This document shows positions 45,083 to 53,255 of a stretch of DNA of 64,000 nucleotides, in pieces (position 1 is the stretch's first letter; each line of letters starts with the position of its first letter). Origin of the DNA: an uncultured Chitinophaga sp. Lineage in GTDB: Bacteria > Bacteroidota > Bacteroidia > Chitinophagales > Chitinophagaceae. Made by a program: the position numbers and the translations under genes. Below the pieces are notes generated by a model that worked only from the letters and a program-made list of their open reading frames with translations, was not told where the DNA came from and did no database searches. The stretch covers positions 237,322 through 301,321 of the forward strand of contig NZ_CALEJS010000040.1 of the NCBI RefSeq assembly GCF_937898475.1. Reading direction: 5' to 3'.

Positions 45083-45367
45083 TTAGATACCAGGAACAGT
45101 TAAAGTCGTCCTTGTAACAAAAGGAGTAGTACATACACTGTTAGCTAAAGTTGAACGATATACAGTTGTGTTCGGAACACCTGCAGTAGTAGTCAGGTTA
45201 TTCCTAGCAGAACAAATAGGTACCAACGGGCCACCAGGAGTGGTAGTCGTAGTTGTGGTAGCTATGTAGAGAATTGGCTGGCCAAACGTCTTAGCCTTGA
45301 AAGCCAATGCTCCACCTACTATGGCAAATATGCCGATAGCTGTTAAAACTACTTTCGCTTTTTTCAT
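45083..45367 (-). CDS. Small secreted Thr-rich protein, tandem paralogue B
   Basis: 94 residues from ATG 45367. MKKAKVVLTAIGIFAIVGGA is the signal-like segment, then LAFKAKTFGQPILYIATTTT and three more Thr, TPGGPLVPICSARNNLTTTA, NTTVYRSTLANSVCTTPFVT. Cys 52 and 79 and the PGGPLVPICSAR block are identical to copy A, while the residues between the signal and the Thr run vary. It starts 124 bases after the stop of a CPYC thioredoxin-like lipoprotein on the same strand, so the Cys pair may be its substrate; this is an inference. Function unknown. Confidence 0.72.
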   Translation of the reverse strand: MKKAKVVLTAIGIFAIVGGALAFKAKTFGQPILYIATTTTTTTPGGPLVPICSARNNLTTTAGVPNTTVYRSTLANSVCTTPFVTRTTLTVPGI

Positions 45368-45491
45368 AGAAATATCGCCTTTATAAATCAAAAGGCTAAA
45401 CTTAATGAATAAAAAGATAATGCCTACTCGTTTCTGATGGTTTTCGGCTTCCCCATGGTTCGACCGGACTGGCCTATGTTACGTAACTAGC

Positions 45492-45989
45492 TTAGTTTTG
45501 AGAAATATCCCGGATCCTGGTCACATCCACCTGTCCGATCAACACTTCCTTCAACCGTTTTCTACTGTCGTATATGGCCATATAAGGAACCCCGGGAACG
45601 TTAAAATGTTTACCAAAAAAATCGTCATAGTCCACGCCTGCTGTGATATTTGGATATTTTCCCAACTGATATTCCTTGTAGAAACTCCGAAACTGCATGA
45701 GAGGTGCAACGGTGAACAAGCAGAACTGGATATCCTTTAATGTTCTCATATCCCTGATGATCGCTTCCGTTTGCGCCCGGCAATACGGACAGTCTGGGCT
45801 CAGATACAGCAGCACCAACGGCTTACTGTCATCGAACTTAGCGGTATTGTATTTTGTCGTACTGTCCAGGAGAAGCAAATCAAAGGACGGCAGTTTTGCT
45901 CCTTTCAGGTCAGGCTGCATAACAGGTGGCTCAAAACAGGCAGTCAGGCCCATCATCCAGATCACAGCAACAAGGAATATCTTCTTCAT
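45492..45989 (-). CDS. Thioredoxin-like lipoprotein (CPYC motif)
   Basis: 165 residues. Lipoprotein signal KKIFLVAVIWMMGLTACFEP (lipobox LTAC). The thioredoxin fold has LVLLYLSPDCPYCRAQTEAI, with the CPYC active site, and the cis-Pro loop NVPGVPYMAIYDS. CPYC is the glutaredoxin/DsbA-style dipeptide, and AhpC/TSA-like redoxin domains in Bacteroidota (TlpA, ResA) often look like this. It should act in the periplasm on thiols or disulfides. The upstream gene, a large FAD fusion, ends 32 bases before its ATG, and two Cys-containing small secreted proteins follow. Confidence 0.82.
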   Translation of the reverse strand: MKKIFLVAVIWMMGLTACFEPPVMQPDLKGAKLPSFDLLLLDSTTKYNTAKFDDSKPLVLLYLSPDCPYCRAQTEAIIRDMRTLKDIQFCLFTVAPLMQFRSFYKEYQLGKYPNITAGVDYDDFFGKHFNVPGVPYMAIYDSRKRLKEVLIGQVDVTRIRDISQN

Positions 45990-46021
45990 ATATACTCATT
46001 TCACGGTTATCGATCAGGTCT

Positions 46022-49000
46022 TTAGACCCCATATTCCAACTTTGGAGCTTCCAACTGAACATTACCCATTTGTACGCCATTAATGGTCTTTCCTCTTGCC
46101 TCTTCAACAATATATTCTATGATCAAGAATGAAAAGGATAGAAAGACCAGCATAGGGAATAGCTGGAACCTCAGTGCAATGGGCGAAGCAAATACGCTGA
46201 ACCCAAAATTTATCAACCAGAATCCAGCCAGCAGAAATAAGGCAATTTTAAATTGTGGATATCTTTTATGCCCCTGGAGAAACAAAAATCCTGCGACCAC
46301 TACTATGAAAACAGCGTTGACGATACCGGTCATTATCGGGTAGAAATTAAGCACTGTAATCTTGGGATCCTTAAAGTAACTTTTCAACCGATTACTTTTA
46401 TAGCCAAACCATACCTGTGCTATCTGCAACACAGTATCTACTCCTGTGCTGTAGCTCTCCAGGAATTCAACCGGCGGCGCATAATATTTTACGGCATTAG
46501 GCCACAGATAGTACTTTGCAAATTCTACAGGATACTGCTTTATCAGGTATGTACCATAATCAGCATACAACGGCGCTACTGTAGCCCATCGCTGTAAGAT
46601 CCCGGCCGTTGAGTCCTTTTCGAACTGTTTGTGCATGTATTGCTGCAAGGGCGAAAAGTCAGACCACATATATACAGTACTAGCCAGCCACTGCTCATGT
46701 GGGTATTTTTTCACATCGCGGGTGGTATCAAAATAGGTGCGTACCATCTTGTCGATCTGTTTGAACCGGGGAGGCACCGGCTTGACATCACTGCCGTCTA
46801 CATACCGGTAAGCGTACATGGCATTGTTCGCCAGCTGCCATCCGCTGAACGGAGAAAATTCCCGTTTCCCTATCAACTCATAATATTTGCTGCTGGTGAA
46901 CTGAACAAATCCGGCAATCAATACAATACTTAATGCAAAACCCGAAACCTTTATCAGTACCCGCTGTTTGGACAACAGCAGCGCTATTATTGTAACCACA
47001 GGATAATATAAAGCATTGTATCTTACAGTGAAACATAAGAATAATATGACCGCATTTATTAATAACAGTTTCGCCGTAGGTTTGTATATTATCCAGAGCA
47101 ACTGGGTGAACCAAATTAAGCTAAGGGAAATGAAAATAGCATCACTCGATACATAGTTGCTCAGATATAAGAATATAGGATTGAACAGCATTATCCCAAA
47201 CAACAATATCTTGGTTACCTTTCCCGGTTTAAAGAAGTGGAATAGTGTAAAAACGAAAGACAGGATGCTGGCTTGCAAAAGAAAATACTGGAAAGCGACC
47301 AGTGCTGTATCCGATTTGGTGAATACGCTGAACATCCTCAAGAACTTTGAATAACCAATGGGATAAGTGTTGATATCCATATTATGATACGCCGTCTCAA
47401 GATACACGTAGGAATCTCCATTGATGAATCCGGCATAAGGATAAAAGAACTTGAAAACAATGAACTGCAGTAGCGATCCTAGTACACCTATCCAGAAGAA
47501 CCACCTATTTACCGGGTTTTTAAACAGGAAATCCTTGAGCCCATGGCTCCATGACGGTTGTAATACAGTTTGTTCCTGCTGGACCTCTTCCCCGGCATTT
47601 GCTGTGGCTTTCTCTTCATGATATTCCTGCTCCGTATTAATAGACCATATGTTCGCTTTGGACACCACCCCTGCTGCAATATTATCCACTGCCACCATGG
47701 CCGTTAGCATGGAGTGATCGGAGTTGTTATACTTGTGCATGCCGTTACGTCCTACCAGGAACAGGTTCTCAAACCGGTCTATATATTCCCTCACCACATC
47801 AAACCTTTCATAGGTGCCAAAGTAGGCGGGGTAGGTCTTTTCCACACGCAGCACAGTGGTGTCCAGCACATTCGCAGCAGATGCCAGCCCTATCTTTTCC
47901 ATCTCTGTAATGGCTAGTTGCTTGATATCCTCATCCGTCCTATTCCAGAAATCATCTGTCGTGTTACAGAAGAACTCCATGCCTACCCAGGCTGTATCCG
48001 GGTCTTTTACCATAAAGGGACTCCAGTTATTGAACAGTTGTAGCCTGCCTACCTTCACATCTTTTTCCTGTATATATATCCAGGTGTCCTTCAGCTGCAG
48101 CGGCTTCCACTCGCCGGTCTTCTTATCCTGAAAGGATAGCTTTTTCAGCAGGATGCCCACGGTAATAAAATCCCGGTATTGCAGGCCGGCGGCTATTTCT
48201 CTTACATCATCGGGTACCGCGCCGTCCAGTCCACCAACCAGTTCCTGCACCGGCATGGTGGAAAAGAAGTAATCGCCTTCCAGGTAGCTGGTCTCTCCTG
48301 TGATGTTGTTGATAGCGGCTATGGCCGTCACCTGGTTGTTAGTATTATTTGTATAGATCCGCTTCACATCGTGGTGCATCAGTATACGTCCGCCCATTTC
48401 TTCTACCTGCCGGGCCACTTCTTCCCAGAGCTGGCCGGGGCCGAATTTGGGATACAGGAACTGTTCTATCAGGCTGGTTTCGGTATCTTTCTGGGAAATA
48501 TCGTTGCTGTTTTGCTTTTCCTTACGCTTCATGGCCGCTTGTACCGCATGCTGTATGGCCTTGCTAATGGACACACCTTTGATCCGCTGGGCGCCCCATT
48601 CGGCACTGATCTTATTACAGGGCAAGCCCCATACTTTCTCCGTATAGTCTTTAAAGAAAAGCTTGTATAATACCTGCCCGAATCGGTTCACCATAAAATC
48701 CTCCAGGTTCTTTTCCGGCTTACGCGGCAGCAGCTGCGCTTTTAGGTAGGAGAACATAATAGCAATAGTGGTCCATAGGCCCAGCTTGGCAAGAGTGTCC
48801 AGGGATAGTTGAATAGGGTAGGTAAAGAATTTCCGCAGGAAATAGATCCTGGATAAACGTTTGCGTACCAGCATCACTTTATCAGGATCTTTCCCCGCGT
48901 TATCTGTTGCCCCAATAGATGCGGTATCCACTTCCCGGGACTTGTGCTGGTAGCTGATATTAAAGGTGCTTTGCCCCTCAGCTTGCACCGGCATAATATT

Positions 49001-49216
49001 GAACCACCAGTTCATGACCCGGTCCGATTTGGAAAAGAAGCGATGCCCGCCAATATCTATCCGGTTGCCTTTATAATTAACAGTTTTGGAAATGCCGCCT
49101 ATATCTCCCGATTTTTCCAGTATAATGGGAGTGATATCAGTTCTCTTCAGTAATTCATACGCGGCAGTGAGCCCTGCCGGTCCGGCACCTATGATTATTG
49201 CCTTTTTACTCATCAT
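46022..49216 (-). CDS. Fusion of an FAD-dependent oxidoreductase (UGM/protoporphyrinogen-oxidase-like) to a multi-pass membrane domain
   Basis: 1064 residues in one uninterrupted frame. Residues 1-530: KAIIIGAGPAGLTAAYELLK (dinucleotide fold), GDIGGISKTVNYKGNRIDIGGHRFFSK, FKDYTEKVWGLPCNKISAEWGAQR, YFFSTMPVQELVGG and a C-terminal GRNGMHKYNNSDHSMLTAMVA FAD contact. This is the flavin amine-oxidase/UDP-galactopyranose-mutase-like group often linked to surface glycan genes. A polar linker (about 540-565, rich in Glu) leads to ten or so membrane helices (from WFFWIGVLGSLLQFIVFKFF) with an exported loop and a NGDSYVYLETAYHNMD stretch, resembling GT39/ArnT-like lipid-linked sugar transferases. The two parts usually are separate genes. 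Likely role: modification and transfer of a surface sugar; inferred. Confidence 0.75.
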   Translation of the reverse strand: MMSKKAIIIGAGPAGLTAAYELLKRTDITPIILEKSGDIGGISKTVNYKGNRIDIGGHRFFSKSDRVMNWWFNIMPVQAEGQSTFNISYQHKSREVDTASIGATDNAGKDPDKVMLVRKRLSRIYFLRKFFTYPIQLSLDTLAKLGLWTTIAIMFSYLKAQLLPRKPEKNLEDFMVNRFGQVLYKLFFKDYTEKVWGLPCNKISAEWGAQRIKGVSISKAIQHAVQAAMKRKEKQNSNDISQKDTETSLIEQFLYPKFGPGQLWEEVARQVEEMGGRILMHHDVKRIYTNNTNNQVTAIAAINNITGETSYLEGDYFFSTMPVQELVGGLDGAVPDDVREIAAGLQYRDFITVGILLKKLSFQDKKTGEWKPLQLKDTWIYIQEKDVKVGRLQLFNNWSPFMVKDPDTAWVGMEFFCNTTDDFWNRTDEDIKQLAITEMEKIGLASAANVLDTTVLRVEKTYPAYFGTYERFDVVREYIDRFENLFLVGRNGMHKYNNSDHSMLTAMVAVDNIAAGVVSKANIWSINTEQEYHEEKATANAGEEVQQEQTVLQPSWSHGLKDFLFKNPVNRWFFWIGVLGSLLQFIVFKFFYPYAGFINGDSYVYLETAYHNMDINTYPIGYSKFLRMFSVFTKSDTALVAFQYFLLQASILSFVFTLFHFFKPGKVTKILLFGIMLFNPIFLYLSNYVSSDAIFISLSLIWFTQLLWIIYKPTAKLLLINAVILFLCFTVRYNALYYPVVTIIALLLSKQRVLIKVSGFALSIVLIAGFVQFTSSKYYELIGKREFSPFSGWQLANNAMYAYRYVDGSDVKPVPPRFKQIDKMVRTYFDTTRDVKKYPHEQWLASTVYMWSDFSPLQQYMHKQFEKDSTAGILQRWATVAPLYADYGTYLIKQYPVEFAKYYLWPNAVKYYAPPVEFLESYSTGVDTVLQIAQVWFGYKSNRLKSYFKDPKITVLNFYPIMTGIVNAVFIVVVAGFLFLQGHKRYPQFKIALFLLAGFWLINFGFSVFASPIALRFQLFPMLVFLSFSFLIIEYIVEEARGKTINGVQMGNVQLEAPKLEYGV

Positions 49217-49398
49217 TCAAAGTTTTAAACTGTATCAGTTAACTATTAGATGCTTGAAATTTCCATTGAAGGACTCGTAACTCTTTTACTCATGGATAGG
49301 CTTTTCAAACATGGCATACAACACAACTATTAGGGTAAATCTGATTGGCATATTAGATTTTAACTCATTCATGCAAGAAATCTCTCTGTTGTTTAAAT

Positions 49399-49596
49399 CT
49401 GCCACCTCCATGCTGAGGAGGTGGCAGCCATGAATAAAAACAAAAACATGCTGACAGATATCAGCTATTTATGCAGAATGTCGCTGGTGGAGTACCAGCC
49501 GGCGACACGAATAGACTTATTATATAGTCCTGCCTGAAGAAGCAGGACACTAGATAATGCTAAATTTAGTCACGTGAGTTTTGAGCTCACTGTGAC
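49399..49596. other. Cluster of five hairpins, candidate structured RNA or DNA element
   Basis: In 198 bases there are five stems: an 11-base perfect stem (49399-49409 with 49417-49427, 7-base loop); GCTGA/TCAGC (49450-49465); GTCGCTGGT with ACCA and GCGAC (49480-49506, 4-base bulge); GTCCTGC/GCAGGAC (49527-49548); and GTCACGTGAG with CTCAC-T-GTGAC (49569-49596). None is followed by a T run on either strand. It lies upstream of the minus-strand fusion gene and could be its leader or an independent RNA. Confidence 0.5.
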
Positions 49597-50202
49597 CGGA
49601 AAATTCAAAACTTAAATATTTTTGTCAATTTTAGCTAAGGAAGATCAATTGCCGGAATCAATAATAAGAATGACCTTATATCGATTCAACTATTGATTCC
49701 GTAAAAAGTCTGCAATAGGAGAAACTATATACCAATGGATTTTCTTTGGAGCTTGCGCTGGACTTAAAGTTAACATAGTGCAATGCTATTTTGAGGGTTT
49801 CAATAAGTTTGATCATTCAGCTCAAGTTATTGGTATGGAAATAACAGTAGCCTGATCTTTTGCTTCTTTATCCTTTAGTCAATAAAACAAAGCTAAATCA
49901 AATCACTGCAATATAAACACACCGGTAATATTTTTCTAAGAATTTAAGTTCTCATTCTAAGTTATGAGTCATCAGATATTTTTGATGGCTATAAACTTTC
50001 CTTTTTAGCATAACGGCTATTTTGAGTTTCTGTATGGATCATGCCTTGCAATAGGCTTTAACACTTGTTCGAATTTAGAACACTATCTGGTAATGATTGT
50101 TATCATCTTGGAATTTTTTTTGTAGTCACTTTGGCCATTTAATATATGGGATAACAAAAAGTTCTACTAGGTAGTATAGACGTGTTGAAAGAAAAATAAT
50201 GG

Positions 50203-50315
50203 TAATTTTGGAGTTATTCCATTAATTGTTGCAATCAACGATTAATGGGTCCTTTAATGTTTTAAAGTTTTGAGGAATCTATCCTCCCGGTTTTCTTTAG
50301 ACCGGGAGCTTTTTT
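50203..50315 (+). ncRNA. Candidate small RNA with 5' hairpin and terminator
   Basis: A -7 box TAATTTTG (50203-50210) is followed nine bases later by a 13-pair stem (CCATTAATTGTTG, loop CAAT, CAACGATTAATGG; 50219-50248, one G-T pair) and then a terminator at 50284-50315. The start and the end of an RNA of about 100 bases are thus both marked, with no reading frame between. A TTG occurs 15 bases before the -7 box, shorter than normal. Confidence 0.45.
50284..50315 (+). terminator. Intrinsic terminator without an upstream gene
   Basis: CTCCCGGT (50284-50291) pairs with ACCGGGAG (50301-50308), followed by CTTTTTT. No plus-strand gene ends within 5 kb upstream. Confidence 0.85.
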
Positions 50316-50458
50316 ATTACGTCCATTAGCTTTAGCTTTACACTTATTGATCTCTCCTTTTCCCTACATCTTTGTTAGCTATTTACTCCTTGTTTTGATA
50401 GAGTGGTCTCATTAACAAATTCCCCTTTTTTAAAGAAGATACACTTACTGCTATCTAA

Positions 50459-50486
50459 TTGCAGGCAAAATACTGAACTTACTTTG
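50459..50486 (+). promoter_or_regulatory. Candidate promoter of the barrel protein gene
   Basis: TTG (50459-50461), 18 bases, TACTTTG (50480-50486); one base shorter than the usual -7 box. The ATG is at 50505. Confidence 0.4.
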
Positions 50487-50504
50487 CCCTTACATTCCCT
50501 CAAA

Positions 50505-53195
50505 ATGAAACTATTGATTATTATCCTTTTGAATGTAACAACGGGCGTTCTCCACGCATGGTCCCAGCCTCAACAATTAGTTCAGGTGAAAGGCTGTATA
50601 GTCGATAAGGATAACCAACAGCCCTTGGCTGGTGCCACGGTGGCATTACTATATTCCAAAGATTCTACGCGAGCTACATCTGGCTTTACAGATAAAAGTG
50701 GAATCTTTGTTCTGGAGGGAGTGAAGACAGGAAATTATAAATTATACGTTACTTATCTAGGATACCGGCCTATAGTCCGTTTGCTACAGATTCTGGTTGC
50801 AGATACACTGATCGATCTAGAAACCCTGGCTACCCAGAGGTCGGGGGTAACCCTGAAAATGGTGGAAATAGTGAAGGCCAGATCGCCAGTAGTTATAAAG
50901 AAAGATACGATGGAATTCAATGCTGAATTTTTTAAAATCCGTCAAAATGCCGTAATAGAAGAATTATTAAAGAAGTTACCAGGATTACAAGTAGAAAATG
51001 ACGGGACTATCAAATTCAATGGAGAAACTATAAGAAGATTACTCATTGACGGGAAACCATTCTTCGGGAACGACCCCAAAATCGCTACTAGAAATTTGCC
51101 TGCAGACATGATAGATAAAGTGCAGTTGATAGACAAAAGTGGTAATCCTTCGGTATTTACAGGAATAGAATCAGAACGCGGCAAGACGATTAATATAACA
51201 ATAAAAAAGGACAGGAAGGGTCATTTCCTGGGCCGTGCAGCTATTGGCTATGGAACGGATAACCGTTTTGCGTCGAATGTAAACTTAAACCGGTTTAGCG
51301 ACAGTGAGCAGCTATCTTTTTTGGGAAGCATGAATAATGTAAATAATACCGGGTTCATTGATGGTGAAAGTAAAGGCATATTAGGCAACGGCGGTGGAAT
51401 TATCACCAACAGAAATGGTGGCGTTAATTATAGTAGAGACATTAATGACAAACTGAAAATAAATAGCAGTTATATAATAAATACAGATAAAATTGACAAC
51501 TCATGGGACAGTTATCGCCAAAATATGCTGCCAGATACTACTTATTATTATAATCAGCATGGCTACTCACAGGACGAAAACACAGTACAGACGCTGAATG
51601 TCCTCATGGAGTACAGGCCTGATTCTATGCACATGCTAAATTTAACGGGTAATTTTAGTCACGTGACTTCCAATAATAAACAGCAAAACCAATACGAATC
51701 ACTGAACGGAAAGCAGGAAATGGTGAATGCAGGATACCTGGACAATGTAAGTAACGCCACCGCGCCTAACTTCTCAACTTCTTTAGTTTTCTCCAAACGA
51801 TTCCATAAAAAAGGAAGAATATTCAACGCATCCTTTAATATCAGGTATAATAGCAATGATCAGGACAACATCAACAGGTCCAACAATCTCTTTAAACAAC
51901 CTGATGATGTGATAATTTTGGATACTATTAACCAGTATAATAATACCGGTAGCAAAAACAATGTGTTAAATTTTCTCTTATTCTTTGCTGAACCTATTTT
52001 TAAAGACAGCTTTCTTGACCTCTACTTCTCTTACACGAGGGATTATTCATCAAAAAAGAAGTCAACTTATGACTATAACCACGTCAAAGGAGAATATGAC
52101 CATTTCAACGACAGCCTTAGTAATTCTTTTAACAATATTTCGAAGTATTGCCATACAAGTATCGCCATACGTACTCAGAAGGCTAGGTACAAATATAGCA
52201 TTGGCCTGAATATGCTACTAAACAGCCTGAACAACAACAACATCAGCCAGCGCACCCACTTTCAGAACAACACGACTAACTTCTATCCAACCGCCACCTT
52301 CAACTATGAATTTGTATCAGGCAGCAGACTGGATTTCAATTATGTCGGGAATCCCGAACAGCCGGACATTCTACAACTGCAGCCCGTACCCGATAATAAG
52401 GACCCGCTATACATTCAGCTCGGCAACCCGGATCTGAAACCTGGCTTTACACATAATGTAATGATGACATACAACAAATTGAATACAACTACCCTCCGCA
52501 ATTTCACAATCAATGTCACTTCGAACTTCATGACTAACAAGATCATTAATGCGAACTGGTTTGACTCATTAGGGCGACAGGTAAGCCAACCACAGAACAT
52601 AAGTGGAGCCTATAACATCAATGCTAATCTCCTAAACACATTTCCGCTAAAGAGAGAACAAACGTTTATCAATGCAAACACTATACTTGAACTCAGGCGA
52701 GATGTTAACTATATTAACGGTGTAAAGGGGAGTAGCACGAACTACAATATTTCGCAGGGTTTTGACGCCAACTATGCATTCGGAGAGCACCTTGGTCTTT
52801 CTGGTGGCGCCAGTGTCAGCTATAACCGAGTAAGGTATGACTTGACAAAGGAAAATAATACCGCTTACTTCAATTACAATATTTCCTGCAGCGTTAGGGG
52901 GGTATTGCCCCTCGGATTCTCCGCGGGTCTCAACCTTGACTACATTTTGAATGTCGGTCGATCTGAAGGATATAACCAAGGTGCTACCCTTTTAAATGCT
53001 TATATTTCAAAGGAACTGTTCCGAAGCAAACAAGGGGTCATTAAATTACAGGGATTTGATATACTGAACCAGAACCTGAATGTAAGGCGTACTGTAAATG
53101 AAAATTTCATAGAGGATATGCGAACCCGTGTTCTAAGACGTTTTTTTATGCTCAGTTTTTCGTATCTCCTGAAACCAAAGGAAGATGGAAATTAA
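50505..53195 (+). CDS. Outer-membrane beta-barrel protein with regulatory-like domain (TonB-receptor-related)
   Basis: 896 residues from ATG 50505, where the signal peptide starts (MKLLIIILLNVTTGVLHAWS); the frame is open from a GTG at 50403. Residues about 25-110 are a CarboxypepD_reg-like domain (VKGCIVDKDNQQPLAGATVALLYSKD, KTGNYKLYVTYLGYRP). A plug-like part follows (NAVIEELLKKLPGLQVENDG, IRRLLIDGKPFFGNDPKIATRNLPADMIDKVQLIDK) and then a long barrel with alternating aromatic strands to FFMLSFSYLL. This is the large Bacteroidota group of outer-membrane beta-barrel proteins (OMP_b-brl_3) near TonB-dependent receptors. Substrate unknown, and no susD gene is beside it. Confidence 0.85.
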   Translation: MKLLIIILLNVTTGVLHAWSQPQQLVQVKGCIVDKDNQQPLAGATVALLYSKDSTRATSGFTDKSGIFVLEGVKTGNYKLYVTYLGYRPIVRLLQILVADTLIDLETLATQRSGVTLKMVEIVKARSPVVIKKDTMEFNAEFFKIRQNAVIEELLKKLPGLQVENDGTIKFNGETIRRLLIDGKPFFGNDPKIATRNLPADMIDKVQLIDKSGNPSVFTGIESERGKTINITIKKDRKGHFLGRAAIGYGTDNRFASNVNLNRFSDSEQLSFLGSMNNVNNTGFIDGESKGILGNGGGIITNRNGGVNYSRDINDKLKINSSYIINTDKIDNSWDSYRQNMLPDTTYYYNQHGYSQDENTVQTLNVLMEYRPDSMHMLNLTGNFSHVTSNNKQQNQYESLNGKQEMVNAGYLDNVSNATAPNFSTSLVFSKRFHKKGRIFNASFNIRYNSNDQDNINRSNNLFKQPDDVIILDTINQYNNTGSKNNVLNFLLFFAEPIFKDSFLDLYFSYTRDYSSKKKSTYDYNHVKGEYDHFNDSLSNSFNNISKYCHTSIAIRTQKARYKYSIGLNMLLNSLNNNNISQRTHFQNNTTNFYPTATFNYEFVSGSRLDFNYVGNPEQPDILQLQPVPDNKDPLYIQLGNPDLKPGFTHNVMMTYNKLNTTTLRNFTINVTSNFMTNKIINANWFDSLGRQVSQPQNISGAYNINANLLNTFPLKREQTFINANTILELRRDVNYINGVKGSSTNYNISQGFDANYAFGEHLGLSGGASVSYNRVRYDLTKENNTAYFNYNISCSVRGVLPLGFSAGLNLDYILNVGRSEGYNQGATLLNAYISKELFRSKQGVIKLQGFDILNQNLNVRRTVNENFIEDMRTRVLRRFFMLSFSYLLKPKEDGN

Positions 53196-53221
53196 GAAGC
53201 CGCTGATCAGCGGCTTCTTAA
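53192..53221. terminator. Perfect 30-base palindrome between convergent genes
   Basis: TTAAGAAGCCGCTGA and its exact complement overlap the stop codon of the plus-strand gene. T runs are short on both sides, so it is a moderate bidirectional terminator. Confidence 0.65.
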
Positions 53222-53255
53222 AATAATTATTGATCAAAATAGTCAGGCAGAAGTG

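Larger units (their letters stand above)
44563..45462. repeat. Tandem duplication of a small-protein gene with its leader
   Basis: Two units of about 380 bases, 44563-44935 and 45083-45456, are similar over the whole gene and about 90 bases upstream of it. On the minus strand similarity begins abruptly at ATGGGGAAGCCGAAAACC and continues into the gene. The 135 or so bases between the units are not shared and carry a terminator. Confidence 0.85.
49217..50504. other. 1.29 kb A+T-rich gap with structured DNA
   Basis: No protein-coding frame is convincing. It contains the hairpin cluster at 49399-49596, a candidate small RNA at 50203-50315, and the promoter region of the barrel protein. The rest (49600-50200) is A+T-rich without features I recognise. 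Confidence 0.55.

Noticed and set aside
44905..45456. The conserved 33-base leader strings taken as insertion-sequence ends or a CRISPR repeat
   Set aside because: Only two copies, both direct, with similarity continuing into the genes; this fits one tandem duplication.
49399..49427. 11-pair stem taken as a terminator
   Set aside because: No T run follows on either strand, and no gene ends nearby on the plus strand.
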